A stretch of DNA of 61,338 bases from Myxococcales bacterium. Lineage in GTDB: Bacteria; Myxococcota_A; Polyangia; Palsa-1104. Position 1 is the stretch's first letter. Each line of letters opens with the position of its first letter. Shown here in pieces: positions 26,906 to 35,471 of the stretch. The translations under genes and the position numbers were made by a program. The DNA lies in assembly GCA_003170275.1 (NCBI GenBank), contig PNAM01000062.1:1-61338 (forward strand), in the 5' to 3' direction. The notes beneath the pieces are model-generated. The model searched no databases. It saw nothing but the letters and a program-made list of their open reading frames with translations, and had not been told where the DNA came from.

Positions 26906-27838
26906 GTGCGCCGCGCGCTGATCACCGGCTCTTCGGGACAAGACGGCACGTTGCTGGCCGCGCAGCTTCGCCAGGCCGGCGTCGAGGTGGTGGGGATCGC
27001 CAGCCGGCCGGCCGACGGCGCGATCGTGATCGACGTGAACGATCACGCCGCCGTCGAGCAGTTGGTGCGTGAGGTGCAGCCCGACGAGTGCTACCACCTC
27101 GCCGCCTACCATCGATCGTCAGCGACGGTCGAACCCATCGTCGACCCCAAAGACGAAGAGAGCGCGTACCTGCGCACCAACCTCACCGCCACGCACGCGC
27201 TGTTGCGCGCGATCCGCACGCACCGTCCCGCGTGCCGCGTGTTCCTCGCCGGCTCGTGCCACATGTTCGGCGATCCCGACCACGCGCCGCAGACCGAGGA
27301 CACCCCGTTCCGCCCCACCTCGCTGTACGGCATCACCAAGACCGCCGCCGCGCAGCTGGGGCGCGTGTACCGCGAGCAGCACGGCCTGTTCGTGTGCACC
27401 GGGATCCTCTACAACCACGAGTCGCCGCTGCGCGGCCCGAGCTTCGTCACCACGCGCATCGTCCGCGGCGCCGTCGAGATCAAGCGCGGCCTGCGCACGG
27501 TCCTGCTCCTCGGCGACCTCGACGCGCGCGTCGACTGGGGCTACGCCGGGGACTACGTGGGCGCGATGCGCCGCATGCTGGCCGCCGATTGCGCCGAGGA
27601 CTTCGTCATCGCCTCGGGCGAGCTGCAATCGGTGCGCGATCTCGTCGAGCGCGTCTTCGAGCGCGTGGGCGTCGACTGGCGCCCACACGTTGGCCAGGAC
27701 GCGACCGCGCATCGCCCGGTCAGCCGCGCGGTCTACCACGGCGACCCTTCGCGCATTCGCGATCGCCTCGGCTGGACCCCGACCACCTCGTTCGACGCGC
27801 TGGTCGCCCTGCTAGTCGACGCCGAGCTCGCGCGCTAG
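26906..27838 (+). CDS. NAD(P)-dependent sugar epimerase/dehydratase, GDP-mannose dehydratase-like
   Basis: The product is 310 residues from a GTG two bases after the previous stop. It is an extended short-chain dehydrogenase of the Gmd/Rmd branch: ALITGSSGQDGTLLAAQL at the start, SCHMFGDPD near 116, LYGITK with the Tyr-x3-Lys pair near 142, YNHESPLRGPSFVT near 170, and DLDARVDWGYAGDYV near 206. The RRSSSFNT loop of true GDP-mannose 4,6-dehydratases (see 47609) is missing, replaced by a short IASRPADG turn. A reductase acting on a GDP-4-keto-6-deoxy sugar is as likely as a dehydratase. Its stop shares CTAG with the convergent small gene. Confidence 0.8.
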   Translation: MRRALITGSSGQDGTLLAAQLRQAGVEVVGIASRPADGAIVIDVNDHAAVEQLVREVQPDECYHLAAYHRSSATVEPIVDPKDEESAYLRTNLTATHALLRAIRTHRPACRVFLAGSCHMFGDPDHAPQTEDTPFRPTSLYGITKTAAAQLGRVYREQHGLFVCTGILYNHESPLRGPSFVTTRIVRGAVEIKRGLRTVLLLGDLDARVDWGYAGDYVGAMRRMLAADCAEDFVIASGELQSVRDLVERVFERVGVDWRPHVGQDATAHRPVSRAVYHGDPSRIRDRLGWTPTTSFDALVALLVDAELAR

Positions 27839-28131
27839 TCGGTCTCTTCGCCCGGGAACGCTTCGCGCCAGCCGCGCACGATCAAGACGGCGACAATCGC
27901 GAGCGCCACCAACGCGAACAGGATCATGTACATGCCGGTCCAGGGAAACTTGAAGGCGGCCGGCTTGAGCTGGCTAATCCGATCCTTCAAGACCGGCGCG
28001 TTGAAGCGCGTCAGTAGGTCGTTCAGATTCTCGACCGCCTCTGCCAACCAGTTGCTCGCCAGATAGAGCTGCGCAAGGAGCCCGATGGCTCCCCACTGCA
28101 GCGCGAGGCGCTTGAGACGTTCATCCGCCAT
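27835..28131 (-). CDS. Small membrane protein, last gene of the leftward glycan operon
   Basis: The product is 98 residues: a basic start (ADERLKRLALQW), one hydrophobic segment near 12-30, an amphipathic middle with EAVENLNDLLTRF, a second hydrophobic helix near 62-82 (MYMILFALVALAIVAVLIV), and an acidic end GEETD. It overlaps the upstream DUF2142-like gene by 11 bases, so it is expressed with it. I recognise no family. A subunit or chaperone of the neighbouring membrane transferase is possible but unproven. The stop codon shares the palindrome CTAG with the opposite gene. Confidence 0.6.
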   Translation of the reverse strand: MADERLKRLALQWGAIGLLAQLYLASNWLAEAVENLNDLLTRFNAPVLKDRISQLKPAAFKFPWTGMYMILFALVALAIVAVLIVRGWREAFPGEETD

Positions 28132-29605
28132 ATTGTTGGTTGACGATCGCCACCAGGCTGCCGGCGTTGAGCGCAAATGCGGCGATCACGATGCACGCCG
28201 CGCTGAGGGTCCGAAAACGCGCCGGCACGAGCGAGCCCAGCGCGACCACGATTACGACAGCGAACGCCGGCAGCGCGAAGAGAAAATTGCGACCCTGGAT
28301 GACGTACGACACCTGAAGATGGATGCGCGCGTAATATTCCGCGAAGAGAATGAAGAGCACGCCGACCAGGAGGGTTGCCGCGGCAAAGGCCGCAGGACCC
28401 ACGCGCCACCACCCGTGCTGCTCGCGCGGACGAACGATCCTCAGTGTGACGGCGGCGATGGCGCCGAGCACGGACAACGACCAGGCACGCCGCAGCGCCT
28501 CGAACCAGTGATCGTCGAGCCGGAACTCGAGCCAGCCGAATTGGCCCCACGCCGAGCGGAACAAGTACCCCTGATAGTCGACCGGCAGCGCATCGACCCA
28601 CTCCAGGAAGCCGGAGATGGTGGGAAATGGCTGCCCCGGGCGTGGCGGTGCTGCCGGCGCATCCGTCGGCAGCGGCAGGGCGGGCACGGGCGGCGCCTTG
28701 GAGAAGGCCCAACTCCACACCTCGGGGAATTGCCAGACGACGAGGAACGCGCCGAGGCAGGCGCCCACGAACCACCAGGTCGCGCGATCGCGCCGATGCG
28801 CAGCCCACACCAGGAGCAGCAGCGATCCCACGCCTGGAAGCATCCCCAGCCCCTGCGTCTTGGTGAGGACCGCAAGCGCAGCAGCGGCCCCGAGCACCAG
28901 CCCGACCTTCCAGGAAGGACGCTCGCCAAGCCGCGCCACGATGCGCATCTGCAGCCAGAACACGACCGCGCAAGCGCCGATCATCCCGGCGTCGTTGTTG
29001 ACGGCGGCCGTCATCTGCGACTCCATCGGCTGGAGCGCCACCACGCTCGCGGCGGCGAAGGCCAATGCGGGTGAATCGCAGACCAGACGCGCGGCAAAGA
29101 ACGTCGCTAGCACCGCGATCAGGCCAAACACGAGCGAGAGAAAGCGCACCGCAAAGGCGCGAACCAGGACACTCGACCGATGGAACATGAGATACGGAAC
29201 GGCGCCCAGCGTGTAGTAGAACCCGGGATAGCCCATCGCCGGCATCTGCCCGTCGGTGCGGCGGCTGTCTGCGGTCTCCCCGATGATCTGAAGGCGACGC
29301 TCTTCGGGCACCGTCCGCGTGTTGGGTAGACAGCGCGCCTGGAAGTAGTGTTGGGTCGCGCGCCACGAAAGCTTCACCTCCGGAGCCGCGCTTTCGCTCA
29401 TCACCTTGTCGACCGGCTTGCCGTTCTGCTCGGGGGTGCGAAGGCGATGCTCTGCCCGGTACTGCACGTTGTCGAAGTGGGCGGGCTCGTCGGCAACCTT
29501 CCAGATCGGACACACCGCGATCCACACCACACCCTTCGCGAGCGTGAGCGCAACCAACATGAGCACCAGGTTTCGAGTGCTCCAGGGTCGGGACGCGGCT
29601 TTCAC
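28121..29605 (-). CDS. DUF2142/GT39-like polytopic membrane glycosyltransferase
   Basis: This 494-residue protein has about eleven helices. After the first helix comes KVADEPAHFDNVQY, the DEPAHF motif typical of DUF2142 and related GT-C-like proteins, with acidic residues where the catalytic Asp is expected. A long loop follows (SWRATQHYFQARCLPN, GYPGFYYTLGAVPYL), then helices including ALAVLTKTQGLG, and a large outside loop near 300-345 (PPRPGQPFPTISGFLEWV). It starts with GTG, overlapping the GT4 gene stop (GTGA), and is the fourth gene of the operon beginning with the ABC exporter. Its donor is probably a lipid-linked sugar. Confidence 0.7.
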   Translation of the reverse strand: MKAASRPWSTRNLVLMLVALTLAKGVVWIAVCPIWKVADEPAHFDNVQYRAEHRLRTPEQNGKPVDKVMSESAAPEVKLSWRATQHYFQARCLPNTRTVPEERRLQIIGETADSRRTDGQMPAMGYPGFYYTLGAVPYLMFHRSSVLVRAFAVRFLSLVFGLIAVLATFFAARLVCDSPALAFAAASVVALQPMESQMTAAVNNDAGMIGACAVVFWLQMRIVARLGERPSWKVGLVLGAAAALAVLTKTQGLGMLPGVGSLLLLVWAAHRRDRATWWFVGACLGAFLVVWQFPEVWSWAFSKAPPVPALPLPTDAPAAPPRPGQPFPTISGFLEWVDALPVDYQGYLFRSAWGQFGWLEFRLDDHWFEALRRAWSLSVLGAIAAVTLRIVRPREQHGWWRVGPAAFAAATLLVGVLFILFAEYYARIHLQVSYVIQGRNFLFALPAFAVVIVVALGSLVPARFRTLSAACIVIAAFALNAGSLVAIVNQQYGG

Positions 29606-30738
29606 TTGGCAGCTCGCGCGGCTTCCCGGTAGCTCGCCAGGGTCTTGCGCGCCGCTGCGTCCCACGTAAACCGCCGCGCCTGCGCGAAGCCGCGTGCGAT
29701 CAGCTCCTCCCGCAGGTGCTCGTCCTCCCAAACGCGCCGGACCGCCGATCCCATTGCCGCCTCGTCCAAGGGGTCGATCAATATACCACCGTCGCCCACC
29801 ACCTCCGGTAGTGACGTCGCGTTCGACGACACCACCGGCGTGCCAATCGACATCGCTTCCAGGACGGGAAACCCGAAGCCCTCGTACCGCGACGCAAAGA
29901 CGAAGACCCGCGCGCCCCGATAGAGCGCGGCCAGCTCGAGGTCGCCGACCCATCCGGTCAGGACGACGCGGCCCGGTCCCTTCCGCGCTGCGAGCAGCTT
30001 TTCCACCGTCGCGCGTTGCAGACCGCTGATACCAACGATCACCAGGGGAGGAAGCGCCGCCCACGAGCGGCCGAGCTGATCGTAGCTGCGAAGCAGCCCA
30101 TCCAGATTCTTGTGCGGATGGGAAGCGGTGACCGTGAGAATGAAGTCGCCGGACAGCTCCAGGCGCCGCTTCACCGCAGCGATCTCCCCCGGCGTGGACG
30201 GAAGGAGATTGCCGTCGACTCCGAGGTGGATGACGTCGAGCTTGGCGGCGGCGACGCCGAGCAGCTCGGCGATGTCGTGTTGCGAAGATCGAGAGTCGGT
30301 GATGACCCGGGTCGAGCGCCGGGCGACCCACGGGATGAGGAAGCGATTGGCCCACAGTGCCGACGTCGACCAGTCCTCCGGAAAGAAGTGATAGTTCAGG
30401 TCATGGATCGTGACCACGCTCGCGCATGGGAGCATCAGGGGAGCGGTGTATCCCGGCGAATGCAGCACGTCCAGGCGATCACGCAGCGCTTGCAGGGGCA
30501 GGAGCAGTTGCTCCCAGGCGATGCGGCTCGGACGGCTGGTCGCCCGGAGCGGGCAGCGCACCTCGCGAAAGTTCTCCTGGTGTAGCTCGAACGTCCCCGC
30601 ATTCTCGCGGTTGGTATAGAGAACGTAGTCGTTCTCGCGGTCGATCTCCTGCAGCTTGCGCACGAGATTGCGCAGCGCCGTCTCGGTGCCCCCGACCTTC
30701 CCGGGAATGAGGAACAGCGAGTTGATCCCAATGCGCAT
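29602..30738 (-). CDS. GT4-family glycosyltransferase
   Basis: The 378-residue GT-B enzyme starts MRIGINSLFLIPGKVGGTET, with the acceptor-side Gly-rich loop, and has DRLDVLHSPGYTAPL and VVTIHDLNYHFFPED in the N-terminal domain. The C-terminal domain carries LTVTASHPHKNLDGLL, then SRYEGFGFPVLEAMSIGTPV with the EX7E-type motif, and SLPEVVGDGG, all standard for GT4 retaining transferases of mannosyl type. It is cytoplasmic. Its ATG overlaps the stop of the upstream GT2 gene (TGATG), and its own stop overlaps the next GTG. Confidence 0.9.
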   Translation of the reverse strand: MRIGINSLFLIPGKVGGTETALRNLVRKLQEIDRENDYVLYTNRENAGTFELHQENFREVRCPLRATSRPSRIAWEQLLLPLQALRDRLDVLHSPGYTAPLMLPCASVVTIHDLNYHFFPEDWSTSALWANRFLIPWVARRSTRVITDSRSSQHDIAELLGVAAAKLDVIHLGVDGNLLPSTPGEIAAVKRRLELSGDFILTVTASHPHKNLDGLLRSYDQLGRSWAALPPLVIVGISGLQRATVEKLLAARKGPGRVVLTGWVGDLELAALYRGARVFVFASRYEGFGFPVLEAMSIGTPVVSSNATSLPEVVGDGGILIDPLDEAAMGSAVRRVWEDEHLREELIARGFAQARRFTWDAAARKTLASYREAARAAK

Positions 30739-31523
30739 CAACTGGCCCGCTTCAACCCGATCCGCGTCGCCACCCAATACGCATACAGCGTCGCGATACC
30801 GGCCTCCATGAGGACGCGATCGATCCGTCCTACGCGCAGCAGGGACGAGTAGCGCCGCTTCACCGCAGCCAGCTCACCGATCTGTAGCAGCATGGAGCGC
30901 ACCGATTTCGCGTCGGCGTGATAGGTAGCACAGGCGAGCTGCGAGGGCATATACAGGGTCTTGCGCGCCAACGGAAAAAGCCGCAGCCAGAGCTCGTAGT
31001 CCATGGTCCAGCGCAACCCGACCTCCAGCCCGCCTGCTGCGAGGAAGAGCGAACGGCGGAAAAAGACCGCAGGCTGCATGACGAAGCTCGCCGGGTGGAG
31101 CAAGATCTGCCTGGCCGATTCGATCGGCCGGCTGCCGTGCACGCGGATCGGCTGGTGCCCGACGTCGACCATCAGTCCGTCGCCGTACACGATGTCGAGC
31201 TGCTCGTTCGCGCGGAATGCTTCGAGCACGCGAGGCAATACGCGGGCGTGCGGGTAGTAGTCGTCGGAGTTGATCCACGCGATGATCTCGCCATCGGCGA
31301 GCGCCACGCCATCGTTCACCGCCTCGGATTGCCCGGCGTCCTTCTGCGATCGCCAGCGGATTCGATCGCCGTAGCCTCGCAAGAGCGCCAGCGTGCCGTC
31401 GGTGGATTGGCCGTCCATGACCAACACCTCGCGATCGCTGCACTCCTGGTGCAGGCAGCTATCGATGCACTTTTCGAGAAACCGGGCGTGGTTACGAGTG
31501 GGAATGACGAACGAGACGCGCAA
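30738..31523 (-). CDS. GT2-family glycosyltransferase
   Basis: This 261-residue GT-A enzyme begins RVSFVIPTRNHARFLEKCI and has VMDGQSTDGTLALL near 35 and WINSDDYYPH near 84 (the DxD-like metal site). DYELWLRLF near 172 contains the conserved acidic catalytic region ahead of a basic C-terminus. It resembles the gene at 41454 in layout (INSDD, HPASFVMQPAVFFRR). The start is a TTG directly after the stop of the ABC exporter gene, with no spacer, so translation depends on coupling. It likely adds one sugar of the repeat unit exported by the ABC protein. Confidence 0.85.
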   Translation of the reverse strand: MRVSFVIPTRNHARFLEKCIDSCLHQECSDREVLVMDGQSTDGTLALLRGYGDRIRWRSQKDAGQSEAVNDGVALADGEIIAWINSDDYYPHARVLPRVLEAFRANEQLDIVYGDGLMVDVGHQPIRVHGSRPIESARQILLHPASFVMQPAVFFRRSLFLAAGGLEVGLRWTMDYELWLRLFPLARKTLYMPSQLACATYHADAKSVRSMLLQIGELAAVKRRYSSLLRVGRIDRVLMEAGIATLYAYWVATRIGLKRAS

Positions 31524-33311
31524 TCAGGCGACGCCTTCGGCAAGGCTCTGCAGATCGCACATCCGCCGAAATCGTGAGCCCGGGCGCGCCAACAGGTCTT
31601 CGTAGCGTCCGTCCTCGACGATCCGCCCCTCGTGCAGCACGTAGACGTAGTCACAGTTCCGGATCGTCGACAGGCGATGCGCGATGATGAGGATGGTCAT
31701 ACGGCCCTTGAGCGCGTCGATGCTCTGCTGGATGGCGCGCTCGGACTCGGAGTCGAGCGAGCTGGTCGCTTCGTCGAGGACGAGGATCTCGGGGTCCTTG
31801 AACAGCTCGCGCGCGATCGCCAATCGCTGGCGCTGGCCCCCTGACAGCTTGACGCCGCGGTCGCCGATCTCGCTATCGAAGCCCAGCGGCATCGCCTCGA
31901 TGAATTCGAGACACTTGGCATTCTGCGCAGCCGACCGGATTCGCTCCGGCTCGGCCTCGCTCCACAGCGTGATGTTGTTTGCGATCGTGTCGTCGAACAC
32001 CGTCGAGTCCTGTGGCACGTAGCCGATTCGACGGCGCACCGCTTCGATGTCGACCTCGGCCAGATCGTCGTCGTCGATGAGCACGCGACCCGCCGTCGGC
32101 CTGAGCGTGCCGGTGAGCAGGTCGACCAGCGTCGACTTGCCACCGCCGGATTCACCCACGAAGGCAACGGTCGATCGCTTGGGAATCTTGAGCGAAATGT
32201 CCTTCAGGATCTGCCGCTCGACGCCGTAGGCGAACTGGACCTGCTCGCAGCTGAGCGCGTGGTGGAGGCCGCCAAACGCACGCGTGCCGCGCGGCTCGCG
32301 GTGGTGCTCCAGATCGTCCAACGTGGCCTCGACCGTGTCGATGCTGCCGATGAGCGAGCTGAAGGTCTGCCAATGCGTCTGCAACGTGAAGAGCTCATTG
32401 CTGATGCGGAAGAAGTAGATGAGCGCGACGAACAGGGTCGCCAGGGCTTCGTGGCGCACCGCGACGTGGTGGTACATGACGCCCACCACGAACAGCAGCA
32501 TCAACGGCTGCGACACCGATTGGATGAAGGCCGCAACTGCCCCGCTCCGGTAGTCCGCGTGCGCCAGCCGATCCGCCGACCGATCGATCTTCTTCTGGAA
32601 AGGGTCGAACGACCCGGTGGCCCGCAGGTACTTGAACGCGTGCAGCGCCTGGATCAAGCGATGAACCAGCGCCGAGTTCTCGGTCACGGTCCACTCCGAA
32701 TAGCGGCGCGCGATCCTGCCCGTCACGCGGAGGATGAGCATCATCACCGCACCCAGGCCAATGCAGGCCAGCGTCAGCCGCCAGTCGAGCCACAACATGA
32801 TCCCGAGGAACACGACGATGTTGATGCCAGGCGGCCAGGCGCGCACGTAGTACAACAGTCCGGCCGCCGCGCGAGGCACCTCGCTGGAGAGCAGGTTGGT
32901 GAGCTGGCCGCTGTCCCGACGGCTGATCTCCCGGTAGTCGGCGCGCCGGAGAGCCTCGACGACCCGGGACCGGATCCGCCGCGCAGCCCCGGTGGCGGAA
33001 AAGAGCTGCGTGGTGATCGTCGCCCACTGAAGGACGGCTTTGACCAGGAACAAGACCACGATGAACGGCAAGGCGCCGAGCGGCGTCAGGGGAATGTGAA
33101 GAAAGCGAAACACCGATCCGAGGCTGACCGACAGCGAGTCGCCGCCGGCCACGCTGTTCTGGTTGAACAGCGGAAAGAACAACGCAATCCCGATCCCTTC
33201 CGCGTAGCTCATCACCAGGGTCAACAGAACGATGATGACGAACAGCCGGCGTCCGGCGTACTTGCGAAAGACGCGGAAGTAACGACGAAGGAGATCGAAG
33301 CCGGCGGGCAT
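31524..33311 (-). CDS. ABC exporter, fused permease and ATPase (MsbA/lipid-linked glycan type)
   Basis: This 595-residue half-transporter has six helices within residues 1-~330 and an ATPase in the remainder. The ATPase holds Walker A GESGGGKST near 385, a Q-loop in RRIGYVPQDSTVFDD, the signature LSGGQRQRLAIARE near 490, Walker B ILVLDEATSSLD near 512 and the H-loop IIAHRLSTI near 544. Homodimers of this type flip lipid-linked oligosaccharides (PglK, MsbA-like). It is the first gene of the leftward five-gene operon with GT2, GT4, DUF2142-like and small membrane genes. The 108-base gap to the divergent epimerase holds no convincing -35/-10 pair. Confidence 0.9.
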   Translation of the reverse strand: MPAGFDLLRRYFRVFRKYAGRRLFVIIVLLTLVMSYAEGIGIALFFPLFNQNSVAGGDSLSVSLGSVFRFLHIPLTPLGALPFIVVLFLVKAVLQWATITTQLFSATGAARRIRSRVVEALRRADYREISRRDSGQLTNLLSSEVPRAAAGLLYYVRAWPPGINIVVFLGIMLWLDWRLTLACIGLGAVMMLILRVTGRIARRYSEWTVTENSALVHRLIQALHAFKYLRATGSFDPFQKKIDRSADRLAHADYRSGAVAAFIQSVSQPLMLLFVVGVMYHHVAVRHEALATLFVALIYFFRISNELFTLQTHWQTFSSLIGSIDTVEATLDDLEHHREPRGTRAFGGLHHALSCEQVQFAYGVERQILKDISLKIPKRSTVAFVGESGGGKSTLVDLLTGTLRPTAGRVLIDDDDLAEVDIEAVRRRIGYVPQDSTVFDDTIANNITLWSEAEPERIRSAAQNAKCLEFIEAMPLGFDSEIGDRGVKLSGGQRQRLAIARELFKDPEILVLDEATSSLDSESERAIQQSIDALKGRMTILIIAHRLSTIRNCDYVYVLHEGRIVEDGRYEDLLARPGSRFRRMCDLQSLAEGVA

Positions 33312-33419
33312 TCGAGCCTATATGACTACCATCCACTCGAAGCTGGGGCAACCGATGCCGTCGACGGCAACTTTGTCCCAACCATCGGGAGTCGTCTCGG
33401 CTATATTCCGCCGCAGCTC

Positions 33420-34295
33420 ATGAGCACCCGGCCGATTGCGATGGTGACCGGCGCGGCCGGCTTCATCGGTCGCCACGTGTTACGTGCACTTGTCGCGGAC
33501 GGGTACGACGCGGTCGGTGTGGGTCGAGGGACGGAGCACGAACGCTTGACCCGCGAGAAGCTGTCGCCGCTCTCGGCTGGGCTTTCGCTGGTGGTGTTTT
33601 GCGCGGGCGGCAGCGCGGTCGGTCAATCGCACGAGGCGCCGCTGGCAGATTTCGAAAAGACGGTGCCGCCGTTGGCCGAGCTCTTGGAGCTGATGCGCAC
33701 GCACTCGCCAACGGCGCGATTGGTCCTCTTGTCGAGCGGCGCGGTGTACGGAGACGCCGGCCATTTTCCGACCAGCGAAGATATGCCGGCGCGGCCCATC
33801 TCGCCGTACGGCTTCCACAAGCGCATCTCCGAGGAGCTGTGTCTCAGCTGGGCGCGCAACTATGGCGTTCGGGCAGCGGTGGTGCGGCTGTTCTCCGTCT
33901 ACGGGCCCGGCCTGCGCAAGCAGCTCTTGTGGGATGCGTGCAACAAGGCGCGCGCGGGCGAGCACCAGTTTCTCGGGACCGGGCGCGAGGTGCGCGACTG
34001 GCTGCACATCGATGACGCGGTCGCGCTGATCCTGGCGGTCGCGCGGGTGGCGTCGGCGGAGGTGCCGATCTTCAACGGCGGGACCTCCGTGCCCACCCCG
34101 GTGGCGGCCGTGGTGGCCCAGGTGTTCGACGCGCTCCGCGTCCGCGGATTCGAGTTCGTCGGCGCGGGTCGTCCCGGCGATCCGCCCCAATATCTGGCCG
34201 ACATCACCCGCGCGCGCTCTCTCGGCTGGCACCCCAAGATGGACGTTCAGCAAGGCGTCGCAGAGTACGTGCGCTGGTTCGAGGAGCACGGGTGA
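33420..34295 (+). CDS. NAD-dependent nucleotide-sugar epimerase/dehydratase
   Basis: The product is 291 residues, an extended short-chain dehydrogenase. The NAD loop is MVTGAAGFIGRHV near 8-20; LLSSGAVYGDAGH near 102 supplies the Ser, SPYGFHKRISEEL near 123 the catalytic Tyr and Lys, and VRLFSVYGPGLRKQ near 148 the substrate side. The FLGTGREVRDWLHIDDAV segment near 180 is typical of UDP-glucose/dTDP-sugar epimerases and reductases. It is a little short and the exact substrate is open. The stop overlaps the next start (GTGA). The ATG at 33420 is taken since homology begins there. Confidence 0.85.
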   Translation: MSTRPIAMVTGAAGFIGRHVLRALVADGYDAVGVGRGTEHERLTREKLSPLSAGLSLVVFCAGGSAVGQSHEAPLADFEKTVPPLAELLELMRTHSPTARLVLLSSGAVYGDAGHFPTSEDMPARPISPYGFHKRISEELCLSWARNYGVRAAVVRLFSVYGPGLRKQLLWDACNKARAGEHQFLGTGREVRDWLHIDDAVALILAVARVASAEVPIFNGGTSVPTPVAAVVAQVFDALRVRGFEFVGAGRPGDPPQYLADITRARSLGWHPKMDVQQGVAEYVRWFEEHG

Positions 34296-35455
34296 TCCGG
34301 GTTGGCTTTCCGCCAATCGGCGGCAACGCCTGGCAGGGCGGCCGCAACTACCTCTGGAACCTGCTGCACGCCGTCTCGCTCGTCGAGACACCTCGAATCC
34401 AACCGGTGCTGATGTGCCGCGCGGGCGAGGCGGACGATCTCGCGCTGCCTGGGGTCGAACGCTACGAGCGCAGCGGCCCCTGGGCGTCGGCACGGATGGT
34501 GCGCGCCGGCTCGCTCGGCCGCTACCTGCTCGGCCGCGACATCGTCGAGGAGCACTGGCTGCAGCGCGCGCACATCGATATCCTCTCGCACGGCGGGCCG
34601 CTGGGTCGCAGCCGCGTGCCCTTCATCTTCTGGGTGCCGGATCTGCAGCACCGCCATTTTCCCGAGTTCTTCGGCCGCTTCGAAGGGAAGCTGCGCGACA
34701 GCATCTATCGCAGCGCCTTGCGAGACGCCGCGCTGGTGATCACCAGCAGTGCAGCGGCGCGCGACGATCTGGTGCGCTTCTACCGCGCGGACCCGGCCGG
34801 CATTCGGGTGTTGCACTTCGTGTCGAGCCCGCGTGTCGAGCTCGCCAGGCTGCCAAGTAGGGAGCTGCTGACGCAAACCTTCGCCTTGCCGCCGCGCTAT
34901 TTCCATCTGCCCAATCAGTTCTGGAAGCACAAGAACCACGCGCTCGTGCTCGACGCGCTGGCGTTGGCGCCCGAGGTGGTGGTGCTGGCGACGGGTTCCA
35001 AGGAGGACTACCGCAACCCCGACTTCTACGACGAGCTGATGGCACGCGTGCGCGCGATGGGGCTCTCGGAGCGTTTCCGCCACCTCGGCATGGTGAGCTA
35101 CGACCAGATGATCGCGCTGATGCGCCACTCGGTGGCGGTGATCAATCCGTCGCTGTTCGAAGGTTGGAGCAGCACCGTGGAAGAGGCCAAGACGCTCGGC
35201 AAGCGCATCCTCGCCTCCGACCTTGCGGTGCACCGCGAGCAGGCGCCGGCGCGCGGCCGCTTCTTCCCGACCAACGATCCGGCGGCGCTGGCCGCGCTGC
35301 TGATCGAGGCCTGGAATTCCGCGGATGAAGCGGAGGAGCAGCGCGCCGGCAACGAGGCGGCGCGGTCGCTGCCCGAGCGGATGCGCGCGTTCGGAACCTA
35401 CTATCAGGAGATCGTTCTCGAGGCGCACGGGCTTGCCCATGTAACGGTCGAGTGA
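34292..35455 (+). CDS. GT4-family glycosyltransferase
   Basis: This 387-residue GT-B protein starts at a GTG overlapping the preceding stop. IGGNAWQGGRNYLWNLLHA near 8 is the acceptor loop, IFWVPDLQHRHFPEFF near 112 and ALVITSSAAARDDLVRFY near 148 close the N-terminal domain. The C-terminal domain holds LPNQFWKHKNHALVLDAL near 207 and SLFEGWSSTVEEAKTLGK near 286, where Glu-x7-Glu binds the donor phosphate region. Close to mannosyl/rhamnosyl GT4 enzymes of O-antigen loci. It is followed by the capsule-synthesis-like gene after 16 bases. Confidence 0.85.
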   Translation: MIRVGFPPIGGNAWQGGRNYLWNLLHAVSLVETPRIQPVLMCRAGEADDLALPGVERYERSGPWASARMVRAGSLGRYLLGRDIVEEHWLQRAHIDILSHGGPLGRSRVPFIFWVPDLQHRHFPEFFGRFEGKLRDSIYRSALRDAALVITSSAAARDDLVRFYRADPAGIRVLHFVSSPRVELARLPSRELLTQTFALPPRYFHLPNQFWKHKNHALVLDALALAPEVVVLATGSKEDYRNPDFYDELMARVRAMGLSERFRHLGMVSYDQMIALMRHSVAVINPSLFEGWSSTVEEAKTLGKRILASDLAVHREQAPARGRFFPTNDPAALAALLIEAWNSADEAEEQRAGNEAARSLPERMRAFGTYYQEIVLEAHGLAHVTVE

Positions 35456-35471
35456 TACGACTTCCCGGCCC

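Noticed and set aside
33373..33407. TTGTCC ... TATATT as a promoter for the epimerase gene
   Set aside because: Spacing is 23 bases, too long for a sigma-70 promoter.
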